64,000 bases of DNA from NCBI GenBank assembly GCA_020638955.1, contig JACKHO010000009.1, positions 186,001-250,000 on the forward strand. The letters run 5' to 3'. This stretch comes from Planctomycetaceae bacterium (lineage in GTDB: Bacteria; Planctomycetota; Planctomycetia; Planctomycetales; Planctomycetaceae). The notes below the pieces were generated by a model, which was given only the letters and a program-made list of their open reading frames with translations, was not told the origin of the DNA and searched no databases. The position numbers and the translations under genes are program-made. The stretch's first letter is position 1. Every line of letters starts with the position of its first letter. Of the stretch, positions 7,537 to 15,782 are shown piece by piece.

Positions 7537-8667
7537 ATGAGTAGCAACAAGAACTTTTTCCTTAAGCACTTTGGTCCGTCGTGCATAGCGGGAATTACAG
7601 CCTCCGACTTGCTCATTCTCCTCGCTGAGAATGGCTTTCGCGTTTCGCCAAAGTATTGGGCCAAGCTCCCGTTTCTCATGGGCAGCAGCGTGGTCTCTAC
7701 CTTATTCAAAGCCATTGAACAGGCATTTTACGACAGCAAGCTCCGCGAATTGCAGGTACAGTCTCCCATTTTCATTCTGGGAAACTGGCGCAGTGGCACA
7801 ACGCATTTGCACAATTTGCTCTGCCTCGACGAGCGGTACTCGTTTTCCAACATGTTTCAAACGATGTACCCCCACACATTTCTCACGTGTGAATTCTGGG
7901 CGCGTCCACTGCTCGACCTGATGACCCCCAAGAAACGTTTCATGGACAACATGAAACAGGGGTTGCAGGAACCTCACGAAGATGAAATGGCCCTGTGCAT
8001 TGCTTCGAGGCGGTCAAACATGCTCAGTTGGGCGTTTCCGCGCAGGGCAGAACACTACGACCGCTACCTCTCCTTCGAAGGTGTCGACGAATTAGAACGC
8101 ACCATCTGGAAGCGGGAACTCGATTACTTTGTCCGCAAGCTCACGTTGAAGACGGGAAAGCGACTTGTCCTCAAATCACCGAATCATACGGCGCGCATCA
8201 AACTGTTGCTGGAACTCTACCCCGACGCCAAGTTCCTGCACATCAAACGGAATCCTTATGATGTGTTTAAGTCGATGTGCCACATGACCAGCGAAGTGGT
8301 CGACGTCTGGGGCTTGCAGTACTTCCCACCCGAGGGAATCCCCGATATGGTTATCGAGACGTACAAGCGGTTGTACGACGCCTACCTCGATCAGGTTGGC
8401 CTCATCCCCGATGGAAACCTGCACGAAGTGGCTTACGAAAACGTCGTCGACTCGCCGGTCGAACAACTGGAACAAACTTATTCCGCACTAGGGCTGGGCG
8501 AATTCGAGACGGTTCGACCAAAACTGGAAGAGTATGCCGCAGCGAAATCGGGATACAAAAAGAACAAACACGTGGAAATTCCCGACGAGCAGCGTCAGCA
8601 AATCAACGCAGAATGGAAGCGCGTGTTCGATGCATTCGGGTATGAAGTCAGGACGTCGAATGAATAG
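7537..8667 (+). CDS. Sulfotransferase family protein
   Basis: A 376-residue sulfotransferase that should transfer sulfate from PAPS to a hydroxyl or amino group of a carbohydrate, lipid or small molecule. The 5'-phosphosulfate loop is ILGNWRSGTTHLHNLLC near residues 86-103, and the 3'-phosphate site is FLHIKRNPYDVFKSM near residues 230-244. A further LVLKSPNHTARIKLLLE segment is typical of this branch. There is no signal peptide, so it is cytosolic. It is divergent from the GNAT and DUF2156 genes, and sulfatases that could remove such groups occur at 29.6 and 39.7-42.8 kb. The acceptor cannot be read from the sequence. Confidence 0.88.
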   Translation: MSSNKNFFLKHFGPSCIAGITASDLLILLAENGFRVSPKYWAKLPFLMGSSVVSTLFKAIEQAFYDSKLRELQVQSPIFILGNWRSGTTHLHNLLCLDERYSFSNMFQTMYPHTFLTCEFWARPLLDLMTPKKRFMDNMKQGLQEPHEDEMALCIASRRSNMLSWAFPRRAEHYDRYLSFEGVDELERTIWKRELDYFVRKLTLKTGKRLVLKSPNHTARIKLLLELYPDAKFLHIKRNPYDVFKSMCHMTSEVVDVWGLQYFPPEGIPDMVIETYKRLYDAYLDQVGLIPDGNLHEVAYENVVDSPVEQLEQTYSALGLGEFETVRPKLEEYAAAKSGYKKNKHVEIPDEQRQQINAEWKRVFDAFGYEVRTSNE

Positions 8668-8702
8668 CCGAGCGCCGGGGATTAATCCGTCCGCATTCGA
8701 AA

Positions 8703-8846
8703 ATGTAGGCCGGACCGCAGGCCGTGGGTGAGTGCCGGAACTCCGCAAACATCGATGACATGTTTCTCGACCTGACGATTTGATGAACGATTTCACTGCG
8801 GCCGAAGTTCCAGCAACAATTCGGTTTGCTCCGGTCCGGCCTACAT
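8703..8846. repeat. MITE-like foldback element with perfect 15-bp inverted ends
   Basis: ATGTAGGCCGGACCG (8703-8717) and its exact reverse complement CGGTCCGGCCTACAT (8832-8846) bound a 144-bp non-coding segment between two convergent genes. Perfect long ends around a short core without an open reading frame are what a non-autonomous mobile element would look like. A long-stem RNA structure or bidirectional terminator is the alternative. Confidence 0.6.
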
Positions 8847-8864
8847 GTTGCGTGAAATGCCGAC

Positions 8865-9536
8865 TTAGGCCGTTCGCATGAGTTCGTCGAACAGTGGGGA
8901 CGCTGCGTGGGCTTCGCTGGAGTCTCGCTGTGCCAATCGCACGCACATCATGGCGAGCTCGTCGTTGTCTTCCGAAATGGACCGTTCGGCGAGGTCTGTC
9001 AGTGAACGACCGCCGAATTGCTTGAGGATGGCGTCCGCCATCGAGTCGGCGACGTCGTCCGGCCAGTCCATTGGATCAGAAGAACCAAACTGGTGTGGAC
9101 CGAGGATTTCTCGAATTCGCATGTCACGACGGTCGAGAATGTACCATAGGCCTTTGCTCACCAGTCCCACGGCAAATACAGAGCCGCAAACCGTAAGTAA
9201 AACAGCGTCCATTTCGCTGAACGGCTTATCGTTCGTGAAGATAATAAAACCAAACAGGACAGTGAACCCGCCGCCCAAGAGCAGAAGCATGTTTCCCCAG
9301 CCGTTGGCCATGCCCTTAAAGAAGAGTCGAAACGACCAGCGGAGCGGGTGCGACTGGTAGCGCATTCCAGTTCCGTGGGGCTGGCTGCTGACCACATGCA
9401 CAACTTTGTATGGAATCAGCGGCATGCCAATGAACACGACCGACTCCATGGCGTCGTATTGGTACTGTCCATTGACATTCTGATGCCCGGAAACGGTCAC
9501 CAGATCCGTGCCAATTCCGTTGACGTTGTACGTCAT
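8865..9536 (-). CDS. Hypothetical membrane protein with two transmembrane segments
   Basis: A 223-residue protein I do not recognise. The N-terminal 80 residues are polar; two hydrophobic segments follow (MLLLLGGGFTVLFGFIIF near residue 85-102 and AVLLTVCGSVFAVGLVSKGL near 112-131). The C-terminal about 85 residues are acidic and helical (DWPDDVADSMADAILKQFGG, then an alanine-rich LTDLAERS tail). A charged RRDMRIREI segment follows the second helix. The gene starts with ATG and sits 37 bp downstream of the cytochrome lipoprotein gene on the same strand, so the two may be cotranscribed. No enzyme motif is visible. Confidence 0.75.
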   Translation of the reverse strand: MTYNVNGIGTDLVTVSGHQNVNGQYQYDAMESVVFIGMPLIPYKVVHVVSSQPHGTGMRYQSHPLRWSFRLFFKGMANGWGNMLLLLGGGFTVLFGFIIFTNDKPFSEMDAVLLTVCGSVFAVGLVSKGLWYILDRRDMRIREILGPHQFGSSDPMDWPDDVADSMADAILKQFGGRSLTDLAERSISEDNDELAMMCVRLAQRDSSEAHAASPLFDELMRTA

Positions 9537-9573
9537 GGCCAGCCACTCCCCTCACCGACAATTCAGTAAGCGC

Positions 9574-11142
9574 TTAATCTTTCCCAATACCTGAATGAGT
9601 AATTTTGCCCCAGTACTGATTGAAGTCAAAGTGAGGGCTGTTCTCATAATCATGGCACCGGGCACATACCAGCTTTTCCGCTGTTTTCAGATTGAGCTTC
9701 ATTTGGGTTCGTAAGGCGGCGACATCATCGCTGAGCGGCGCCCCCATTTTTACTGACTGCTCTATGGCGACGTGCTTGCTGCCGGGGCCGTGACAGTTCT
9801 CACACTGCTGTCCAGCAAGGTGCGGAGTGGTCTCCATGTCCACGAATCCACTCTCGTAACGTAATGCTTCCTGAGGGTCCCAACCCACCGTGTGGCAATT
9901 GAGACACTCTGGGTCATTCGGACGCGGGACCCACTTTCCGTCAAAGTTCTCGCGGCCTTTCAGGAGACTCTCATAGGCATGTGCGTGCTTTGTATCCAGC
10001 CACTTTCCGTATGCCTTTTTGTGACACGTTTTGCACTGGTCGACTCCCACAAACGAGCCGGCTTCGGGATCGGAAATACTTGAAGCGAGAATGCTTCCTT
10101 TACGTTCTGTTAACGCATTCTGATAACCCTGCATGAGGGTGGTCATAGAAGGATGATTTGCAAAGTATTCCTGCTCAATTTCAATGAGTTGGTACTTAAC
10201 CGAAATACCGGATTCGCCTTTGAACACACCAACGACGCCGGCGTTTTTCCCTTTCTGCCCCACCTCACAGAACAGCGTGTTACCGACCATGATGGTTTCG
10301 TTGCGGGGGTCTTCCACACTGCGGGCGGTGACAACAATTTGGAACTGCGGAAATGCTTCAGCCAGTGCTTTGGAATCTTCGATCGGACCGTGCGAAAGGA
10401 GTACTAAAAGTTCGGCTCCAGCGTCCTGCATATTTTGAATGACGCCGGCCAACACATCGGACGCGGGATCGATTTTCACATCGTTTTCGTCTCGCGTAAT
10501 TCCCTCGATGTCGAGTTCCTTCCGCACGGTGTCAGTAATCACACTGGTTACGCCGACCTTCAGCGAACCGGCTTCAATGATTTGGAATTCCTGAGGTGGA
10601 ATGCCTTCCACGCGGGTACCAAACAGTGTCACGTTGGCGGAGACGAATGGCATGTCGAAACCGTCGTTGACCACCTCGTTGGCGTATGTTTCGTACAGTT
10701 TCGTGGAGCCGTACTTCAGTTCTTCGTAGCCCGTACCAGCAGCGCGGTAACCGATTTCATTCAGTCCACTCAGAATGAAATCGAGTTTCACCTGCGACTG
10801 CTCACGCGTCACGCGGTCGGTTCGCAAGAAGCCTCCGTTATCGAGGCCGACGACATTCCAGCCCTTGTCCTCACGCAGGAAGCGAAACAAATCTGCGCGA
10901 CGGGCCAATCCGCCAGCCTGCTTGTCGGAGCATCCACACGGCTCGAGGTATCCGTGCTGATCCCCCGTCAGCACGAGAACCGCTGCGGGGTTTTCCCAAC
11001 TGTCAAACTGCGGTGGCGGCTTCGGCCCCGCAGTTGGCGGTGCTGGATCGGGCTTTCCAGGGCATCCTAGCAGAAATACGAGCCCAAAGACGCACAAACC
11101 GGCAGCCAAAATCTGTCCAGTACGTGAGATCATTAACAACAT
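9574..11142 (-). CDS. Lipoprotein with UshA-like phosphoesterase domain fused to a tetraheme cytochrome c554-type domain
   Basis: About 522 residues. A signal peptide ends in the lipobox LVFLLGC, so the mature protein should be lipid-anchored outside the cytoplasmic membrane. The N-terminal about 320 residues resemble the metallophosphatase domain of UshA/5'-nucleotidases (LTGDQHGYLEPCGC, then GLDNGGFLRTD, and LLVLLSHGPIED) but several metal ligands look altered. The C-terminal domain has four CxxCH haem-binding motifs (CKTCHK, CLNCHT, CENCHG, CARCHD), as in cytochrome c554. It may carry electrons for a periplasmic redox reaction. The ATG at 11142 is preferred over the GTG at 11157 because GGAG lies six bases ahead of it. 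The phosphatase activity is doubtful. Confidence 0.88.
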   Translation of the reverse strand: MLLMISRTGQILAAGLCVFGLVFLLGCPGKPDPAPPTAGPKPPPQFDSWENPAAVLVLTGDQHGYLEPCGCSDKQAGGLARRADLFRFLREDKGWNVVGLDNGGFLRTDRVTREQSQVKLDFILSGLNEIGYRAAGTGYEELKYGSTKLYETYANEVVNDGFDMPFVSANVTLFGTRVEGIPPQEFQIIEAGSLKVGVTSVITDTVRKELDIEGITRDENDVKIDPASDVLAGVIQNMQDAGAELLVLLSHGPIEDSKALAEAFPQFQIVVTARSVEDPRNETIMVGNTLFCEVGQKGKNAGVVGVFKGESGISVKYQLIEIEQEYFANHPSMTTLMQGYQNALTERKGSILASSISDPEAGSFVGVDQCKTCHKKAYGKWLDTKHAHAYESLLKGRENFDGKWVPRPNDPECLNCHTVGWDPQEALRYESGFVDMETTPHLAGQQCENCHGPGSKHVAIEQSVKMGAPLSDDVAALRTQMKLNLKTAEKLVCARCHDYENSPHFDFNQYWGKITHSGIGKD

Positions 11143-11363
11143 GACGACTCCATTCACTTCGTTCTCGTGCCAGCGCGAGAAAATAATCTGGCAGGCCAGC
11201 TAAGGATGGCAATTTTGGCGAGTCCTGTCGAGACGATCTCGATCAAACCGTTGCGAGCGTTCAGAAAGCAATTGTGCCAGTTCAAATGGCTTCAGAAAAG
11301 GGGCTCGCAAGCTTTGAAGCGGAAGCCATTGACGGCGACGCTTCCATTTCAAGTGAAGATTGG

Positions 11364-11523
11364 GGAACCGCGAATAAGGCGAATTCAGCGAATGGATTTT
11401 GTGGGCCGGTCAACGTTCGCAATGGGCGACGCTCTCGAAATCGTCCATGGATGCGAACGGTCAAAACCGCAATCGTGGAATGCACGTTGAGTGGTTCGTC
11501 TTATTCGCGTAATTCGCGGTTCC
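11364..11523. repeat. Foldback repeat, copy A (GGAACCGCGAAT ends)
   Basis: GGAACCGCGAAT (11364-11375) and ATTCGCGGTTCC (11512-11523) form perfect 12-bp inverted ends of a 160-bp segment, with further imperfect pairing inside (AAGGCGAATT against ATTCGCGTAA). It fills part of the 429-bp gap 11143-11571, in which no gene is seen. A related copy with the same end sequence lies at 12134-12280, on the other side of the STAS gene. Confidence 0.5.
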
Positions 11524-11571
11524 TTCAACACCTGTAGAATAGTTGGCAGGAGCTCCAGAAAATCGATGGCG

Positions 11572-11937
11572 TTAACCTTCAGCCATTGCTGCAATTGCTA
11601 CGTCGCGAGTTTCGTAGTGCGGCCAGAGGCGAAACAGGCTCATGTTTTGCAGGACCTGCAGCATTTGCGGGCGGGCTGAGCAAAAACAGGCTTTGCCGCC
11701 TCGGTTACGAACCTCACGAAGCATGGAAACCAGAGCGCCAATGAACTCTGACCCGAAGTATTCCATTTGCTCCAAATCGACAATCAGGCTGTTGACCGTT
11801 GGCTTGGCGAGTTCGGCCCGAATGGCATTCGCTTCGATGTGCAAATCCTGATAACGAAACGCACTTCCTTCGCCCTGCGGACGAATGCACAGAGTTTTTC
11901 CAACGAGTTCGACGGCAAAAATCTTTAAGTGACGCAT
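11572..11937 (-). CDS. STAS-domain protein (anti-sigma-factor antagonist type)
   Basis: A 121-residue protein made up of a single STAS domain, as in SpoIIAA/RsbV anti-anti-sigma factors that bind anti-sigma kinases and release a sigma factor. The pattern is an early strand (FAVELVGKTLCIRP), a central IVDLEQMEYFGSEFIGALVS segment whose FGS serine aligns with the phosphorylated serine of the family, and a late RGGKACFCSARPQMLQVLQ. The frame is open back to 12147, but the extra 70 residues are cysteine-rich and unlike the family, so the ATG at 11937 is chosen. No partner kinase or sigma gene adjoins. The two flanking GGAACCGCGAA repeats frame the gene. Confidence 0.85.
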   Translation of the reverse strand: MRHLKIFAVELVGKTLCIRPQGEGSAFRYQDLHIEANAIRAELAKPTVNSLIVDLEQMEYFGSEFIGALVSMLREVRNRGGKACFCSARPQMLQVLQNMSLFRLWPHYETRDVAIAAMAEG

Positions 11938-12133
11938 GGATGAGTTCTCGTGTCCAGTCCCTCGGACCTGCCCAGCCGATTGAAGTGATCCCCAGAATAG
12001 CTGGTCGCACCACGAATGGCTACCGCCAATATGAAGAACGTGCAAAACCGCAAATCGGGTGCATCCGGTGGATGGAGGTATGATGGTTCGAACACGACCG
12101 AGATTCGCGTCCTCAACGAACGAGCAAGAAGAA

Positions 12134-12280
12134 GGAACCGCGAACAAAGCGGATAAGGCGAATCTTTGGAATGCGTCCGCTCCATCAAGTTTGCCTTCAT
12201 CGCAGTTTGGTAAGAGATGTTAATGAGCTGCAGCATTTGGATTGAGCCATTCCCACGATTCGGTCTATTCGCAGTTCTTT
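12134..12280. repeat. Foldback repeat, copy B (related to copy A)
   Basis: GGAACCGCGAA (12134-12144) followed by AAGCGGATAAGGCGAAT pairs imperfectly with ATTCGGTCTATTCGCAGTTC, which ends near 12276. The left end is identical to copy A at 11364 for 11 bases. The remainder of the 540-bp gap 11938-12477 shows no convincing gene. Confidence 0.4.
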
Positions 12281-12477
12281 TTCCTTCGCTCAGTGAACGA
12301 ACGAATGTTCGGGGTTGTCCCTCTTGGAACAAATTGCTTGCTGATTCCATCAACGTCTTCACGTTTACGTTTGACGACTCACACTCCGCCTGCAATTCTT
12401 TAGCAGAAGGAGTGGAGCACTCAACCTCGCGAGTGCTGCTCACCTCGACTTCGTTGCCTATCAACTGGTTCGCCAGC

Positions 12478-13038
12478 ATGACTGTTCAAACCGTTCGCCC
12501 CAGCATTCAGCAGTTGAGCGTCGGGTACTACGACTTTCCCCTGCATCCCGAACTCTTCAACACCACCGAACGCGGTTGCCTGCGTGGTGCTGAGTTCGAA
12601 CTGCATCTCGCTATTGACGTGTCCGGGCACGTGCTGCGGTTCTCCAGTGACGCAGGTACGTTCTCGGAAGTCGTGGCCGCCATGGAGTCTGACGTCTCCC
12701 TTTCCCGACCGGCACTCAAACGCCAGCCGCTCCGTCTGGGTCACGAAATCAAACTGAATATATCTGGTGAACTGGCCTACTGTTTCACCGGCCATCTGGA
12801 AGTGCTCAGCGCAGGACAGTTCGCGGAACTGGATGTGGAATTCCGCAGTGAGGCCTGTCGGGCGGCCTTGTGCTGGATGCCGTCGTCGGCAAATCGGCTG
12901 GAGTCGAGTCCAGTCAGTCTCATCAAAACGACATGCAACGCGAACGCCGTGCAGGTCCATGCTTTTCACACATTCCCTCGCGAGTGTGCGATTCTGAGAA
13001 CGCAGTCGCTATTTGAATTCCGGCCAGCTGGCAATTGA
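12478..13038 (+). CDS. Possible DUF2617-like protein
   Basis: A 186-residue soluble protein. The segment YDFPLHPELFN near residues 18-28 followed by AIDVSGHVLRF near residues 48-58 resembles the RPLHPELF and GGHV signatures that I associate with DUF2617, but this is tentative. The rest is beta-rich with two cysteine-containing stretches. The frame is open back to 12217, but the 87 extra residues do not look coded and cross the repeat at 12134-12280, so the ATG at 12478 is used. The gene precedes the three-gene envelope cluster by 160 bp on the same strand and may be read through into it. No function is proposed. Confidence 0.7.
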   Translation: MTVQTVRPSIQQLSVGYYDFPLHPELFNTTERGCLRGAEFELHLAIDVSGHVLRFSSDAGTFSEVVAAMESDVSLSRPALKRQPLRLGHEIKLNISGELAYCFTGHLEVLSAGQFAELDVEFRSEACRAALCWMPSSANRLESSPVSLIKTTCNANAVQVHAFHTFPRECAILRTQSLFEFRPAGN

Positions 13039-13198
13039 ACATTGCCAAACGCCCCTTCATCAAGGATGATCAGCAGGCAAATTCAGGAAGTGGTTGAGAA
13101 CCGTTGCGATGTATACCGTCGCAACGAAGATTTCAGTCAGGATGCTGAAACCATCGGTTTTGAAATCACTCCCCGTTGATTCCACAGGATGAGTTCGC

Positions 13199-15607
13199 GT
13201 GCGCGACCGAAGAACAATTCAGACAACGCTTGCCGGACTTCGGCAACGAATTCGGAATTACATTCTCGTTGAAGGTTTGTCGGGCGTCGTCGCTATTGCC
13301 TGCGGTCTGTTCTGGATCACGTATTTCGTCGACCTGCTGCACTTTCAGGTCAGTAAACTCGAACTCCCCGGCTGGATCCGCACTCTGTTTCTCCTGGCCA
13401 TGGCCGGAACATTTCTCACAACGCTCTGCGTGTGGGTCTTCTTTCGCTACTTCCGGTCGCTGCGGGAACGAGCACTGGCACTGGTTCTGGAACGACGGTT
13501 CCCTGAACTGGACGACCGACTCATTGCGGCCGTCGAACTGATGGAAAACCCTGGAGATCCCACGCCGCTGCAACGGGAAATGCAGGATCAAACCATTGAA
13601 CAGGCCACTCAAATTGCGAGCAGACTGAAGCTCGCCGACGTGTTCGAGCCGACACCACTCCGTCGCAATCTAATCGTCGCTTCAGTGCTCATGTTGACCG
13701 TCCTGATTTTCGGCGTCGCCAACACGCAGGCCATGGGGCGCTGGGTCGATGCCTTTATCCTCGGCCGACCTGATTACTGGGAAGCTTTTCGCCAGAGCGA
13801 ACTGCAGGTGTTTGTCCGCACGCAGCCGGGCAACCGTCGCCGTGACTTTTCGGAAGACGGAATCCTCAAGCATCCTCGCGGAGCCGACCTCGAACTCATT
13901 GCCGTGTCGCCTGACGGCAAGGAAGCTCCCGATCGAGTCACATTGCAGTACATCGGCTTCGGCGGTGACGGAATTCAACGCGGCCGGGCGCCCATGACTG
14001 CTTCCGCAGAAGGGGAATTCCATCATACACTCACACGCGTCATTGATGATCATGACGTGTGGGTCCGGGGTGGTGATTTCATTAATCGTCGACCGTATCG
14101 CATTCAAATTGTCGATCCTCCCCGCGTCGATGACATTCGACTGCACTGCGACTATCCCAGCTACACGGGGAAGGACGGCGAGGAAGATCGTCCCGTCGTC
14201 GTCGTGGGAACGCAAATCTCGCTCCCTATGGAAACAAGCTTCGACATGCAAATCTTGGCGAACAAGCCACTGTACGAAGTCCATTTGCGTGCCAAGCTGT
14301 TCGAACTGGTTTGCATTCGCGACCGCAACACGGCTCAGTTGACCGTCATTGATCCAGAGACCGAAGAGAAACAACTCGTCGAGGTGCAGGTAGCGGAGCA
14401 ACTCTTTGCCGATGATGCACTCTCCATTTCCGTCCCCATGCAGGTTTCACTGCACTCAGGATTCGGAACGGAAGAACTGGTTGATTTGACGTCACTACCA
14501 CTCATTATTCCGAGTGACACATCACTGCAAATTACGCTCATCGACCAGGACGAAATCTACAGCCCCGATCCTGCCCTCGTCATGATTAACGGAATCGCCG
14601 ACCTGGAACCGGTGGTCGACACGAGACTACGCGGCGTCAGCTCTGTCATCACACGCGGCGCCAGCATTCCCATTCAAGGACGCATTCTGGATGACTACGG
14701 AGTCGAGAATGCCTGGTTCCGCTATCAGGTTGACGAGAGCAAGGACGTTGGCATCAGGCCATTGAGCCGAGCACCGGGCGGCGTGCGAGAGTTTCCTCTG
14801 GAAATCTCATCAGAGGAACCAGTCGAACGCTTCAACGTTTTGCCGCTGGAGTTGAAGGTTGATCAGACGTTGACCGTCGGCGTTTACGCCAAAGATGGCG
14901 ACACCCTCAACGGCCCGCACGAAGGGCATGGCGAACTCTTCACCTTCACCATTGTCTCGACCGACGAGCTGCTAGCCCGTTTGTACGATGACGAAGTCAA
15001 TCTGCGATTGCGGTTCGAACAAATTCGGGATGAAATCAAGGATCTGCGCGATTCCCTTACCGACAACATCACGCTCGACGCAGAACGCCAGCGCCTGCGT
15101 GGGACGCCTGAATCGGCGGAACGCGATGAGGAACTGCGGAAACTGGATGTGACAATCGCTTCGTTCGCAGACCGGGCCATCCATTTGATCGGAAAAAAAC
15201 ATACGGAGTCGCGGTCCATCGAAATCGGATTCCGCAGCCTGCGTGAAGAGCTGGTGAACAATCGAGTGGACACCAAGGAAACGCTGGAACGCATCGACGA
15301 CGGAGTGCTGCAACCGCTGCAAGTCCTGAATGACGAAGAATTTCAGTCCGCAGATGAGAGCTATGGGAACTTTCGACTGGTGAACGAGCGTCAAGGAGAA
15401 ACGTCGGGGGCCTTGGAACAGGCTGCCGTCACCACTGATGCTGTTTTGCGGCGCATGGACCAAATTCTCGTCGAAATGCGAGACCGTGGGACGTTTAATG
15501 AGTTTATCCAACAGTTACAGAAGCTCATTGAAGAAGAAAAGAAGCTGAAAGAAGAAATTCAGAAGAAGCAGAACGAGAGCTTCTTCAACGACTTAGGCGG
15601 AAATTGA
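13199..15607 (+). CDS. Large membrane-anchored protein, DUF4175-like, with C-terminal coiled coil
   Basis: An 802-residue protein starting with GTG, with AGGA upstream. Three hydrophobic segments occur near the N-terminus: VEGLSGVVAIACGLFWITYF, WIRTLFLLAMAGTFL and, near residue 160-177, RNLIVASVLMLTVLIFGVA. Between them is RALALVLERRFPELDDRLIAAVEL, a segment seen in DUF4175-type proteins. The bulk (about 200-600) is a beta-rich, probably extracytoplasmic region with repeated Ig-like strands (PPRVDDIRLHCDYPSYTG, and RGRILDDYGVENAWFRYQVD). The last 200 residues are charged helices and coiled coil, ending in KKLKEEIQKKQNE. It is the first gene of a three-gene cluster that I read as an envelope module of unknown role. 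Confidence 0.75.
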   Translation: MRDRRTIQTTLAGLRQRIRNYILVEGLSGVVAIACGLFWITYFVDLLHFQVSKLELPGWIRTLFLLAMAGTFLTTLCVWVFFRYFRSLRERALALVLERRFPELDDRLIAAVELMENPGDPTPLQREMQDQTIEQATQIASRLKLADVFEPTPLRRNLIVASVLMLTVLIFGVANTQAMGRWVDAFILGRPDYWEAFRQSELQVFVRTQPGNRRRDFSEDGILKHPRGADLELIAVSPDGKEAPDRVTLQYIGFGGDGIQRGRAPMTASAEGEFHHTLTRVIDDHDVWVRGGDFINRRPYRIQIVDPPRVDDIRLHCDYPSYTGKDGEEDRPVVVVGTQISLPMETSFDMQILANKPLYEVHLRAKLFELVCIRDRNTAQLTVIDPETEEKQLVEVQVAEQLFADDALSISVPMQVSLHSGFGTEELVDLTSLPLIIPSDTSLQITLIDQDEIYSPDPALVMINGIADLEPVVDTRLRGVSSVITRGASIPIQGRILDDYGVENAWFRYQVDESKDVGIRPLSRAPGGVREFPLEISSEEPVERFNVLPLELKVDQTLTVGVYAKDGDTLNGPHEGHGELFTFTIVSTDELLARLYDDEVNLRLRFEQIRDEIKDLRDSLTDNITLDAERQRLRGTPESAERDEELRKLDVTIASFADRAIHLIGKKHTESRSIEIGFRSLREELVNNRVDTKETLERIDDGVLQPLQVLNDEEFQSADESYGNFRLVNERQGETSGALEQAAVTTDAVLRRMDQILVEMRDRGTFNEFIQQLQKLIEEEKKLKEEIQKKQNESFFNDLGGN

Positions 15608-15673
15608 CGTGGTCGAATTGCGAGGGATTCCTCAAATTCGAGTCCGCGAATGACACTGAAAAAGACGTAATTA

Positions 15674-15703
15674 TTGCCAATCGAACCAGACAAAACGCAT
15701 AAT
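15674..15703 (+). promoter_or_regulatory. Candidate sigma-70-type promoter before the coiled-coil gene
   Basis: TTGCCA at 15674-15679 and CATAAT at 15698-15703 are separated by 18 bases and lie 80 bases upstream of the start at 15783. Both hexamers are one or two changes away from consensus. It would allow the second and third genes of the cluster to be transcribed without the first. No experimental support. Confidence 0.35.
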
Positions 15704-15782
15704 AGAGGGTCGAGCAGTTCAGATTCGGACTGTCGGACGTTCGGCCAACTGGTCGATTAAGAAAGGAATGGGGAGACACCGC

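Noticed and set aside
12217..12477. 87-residue N-terminal extension of the DUF2617-like protein
   Set aside because: It crosses the foldback repeat copy B and lacks family character.
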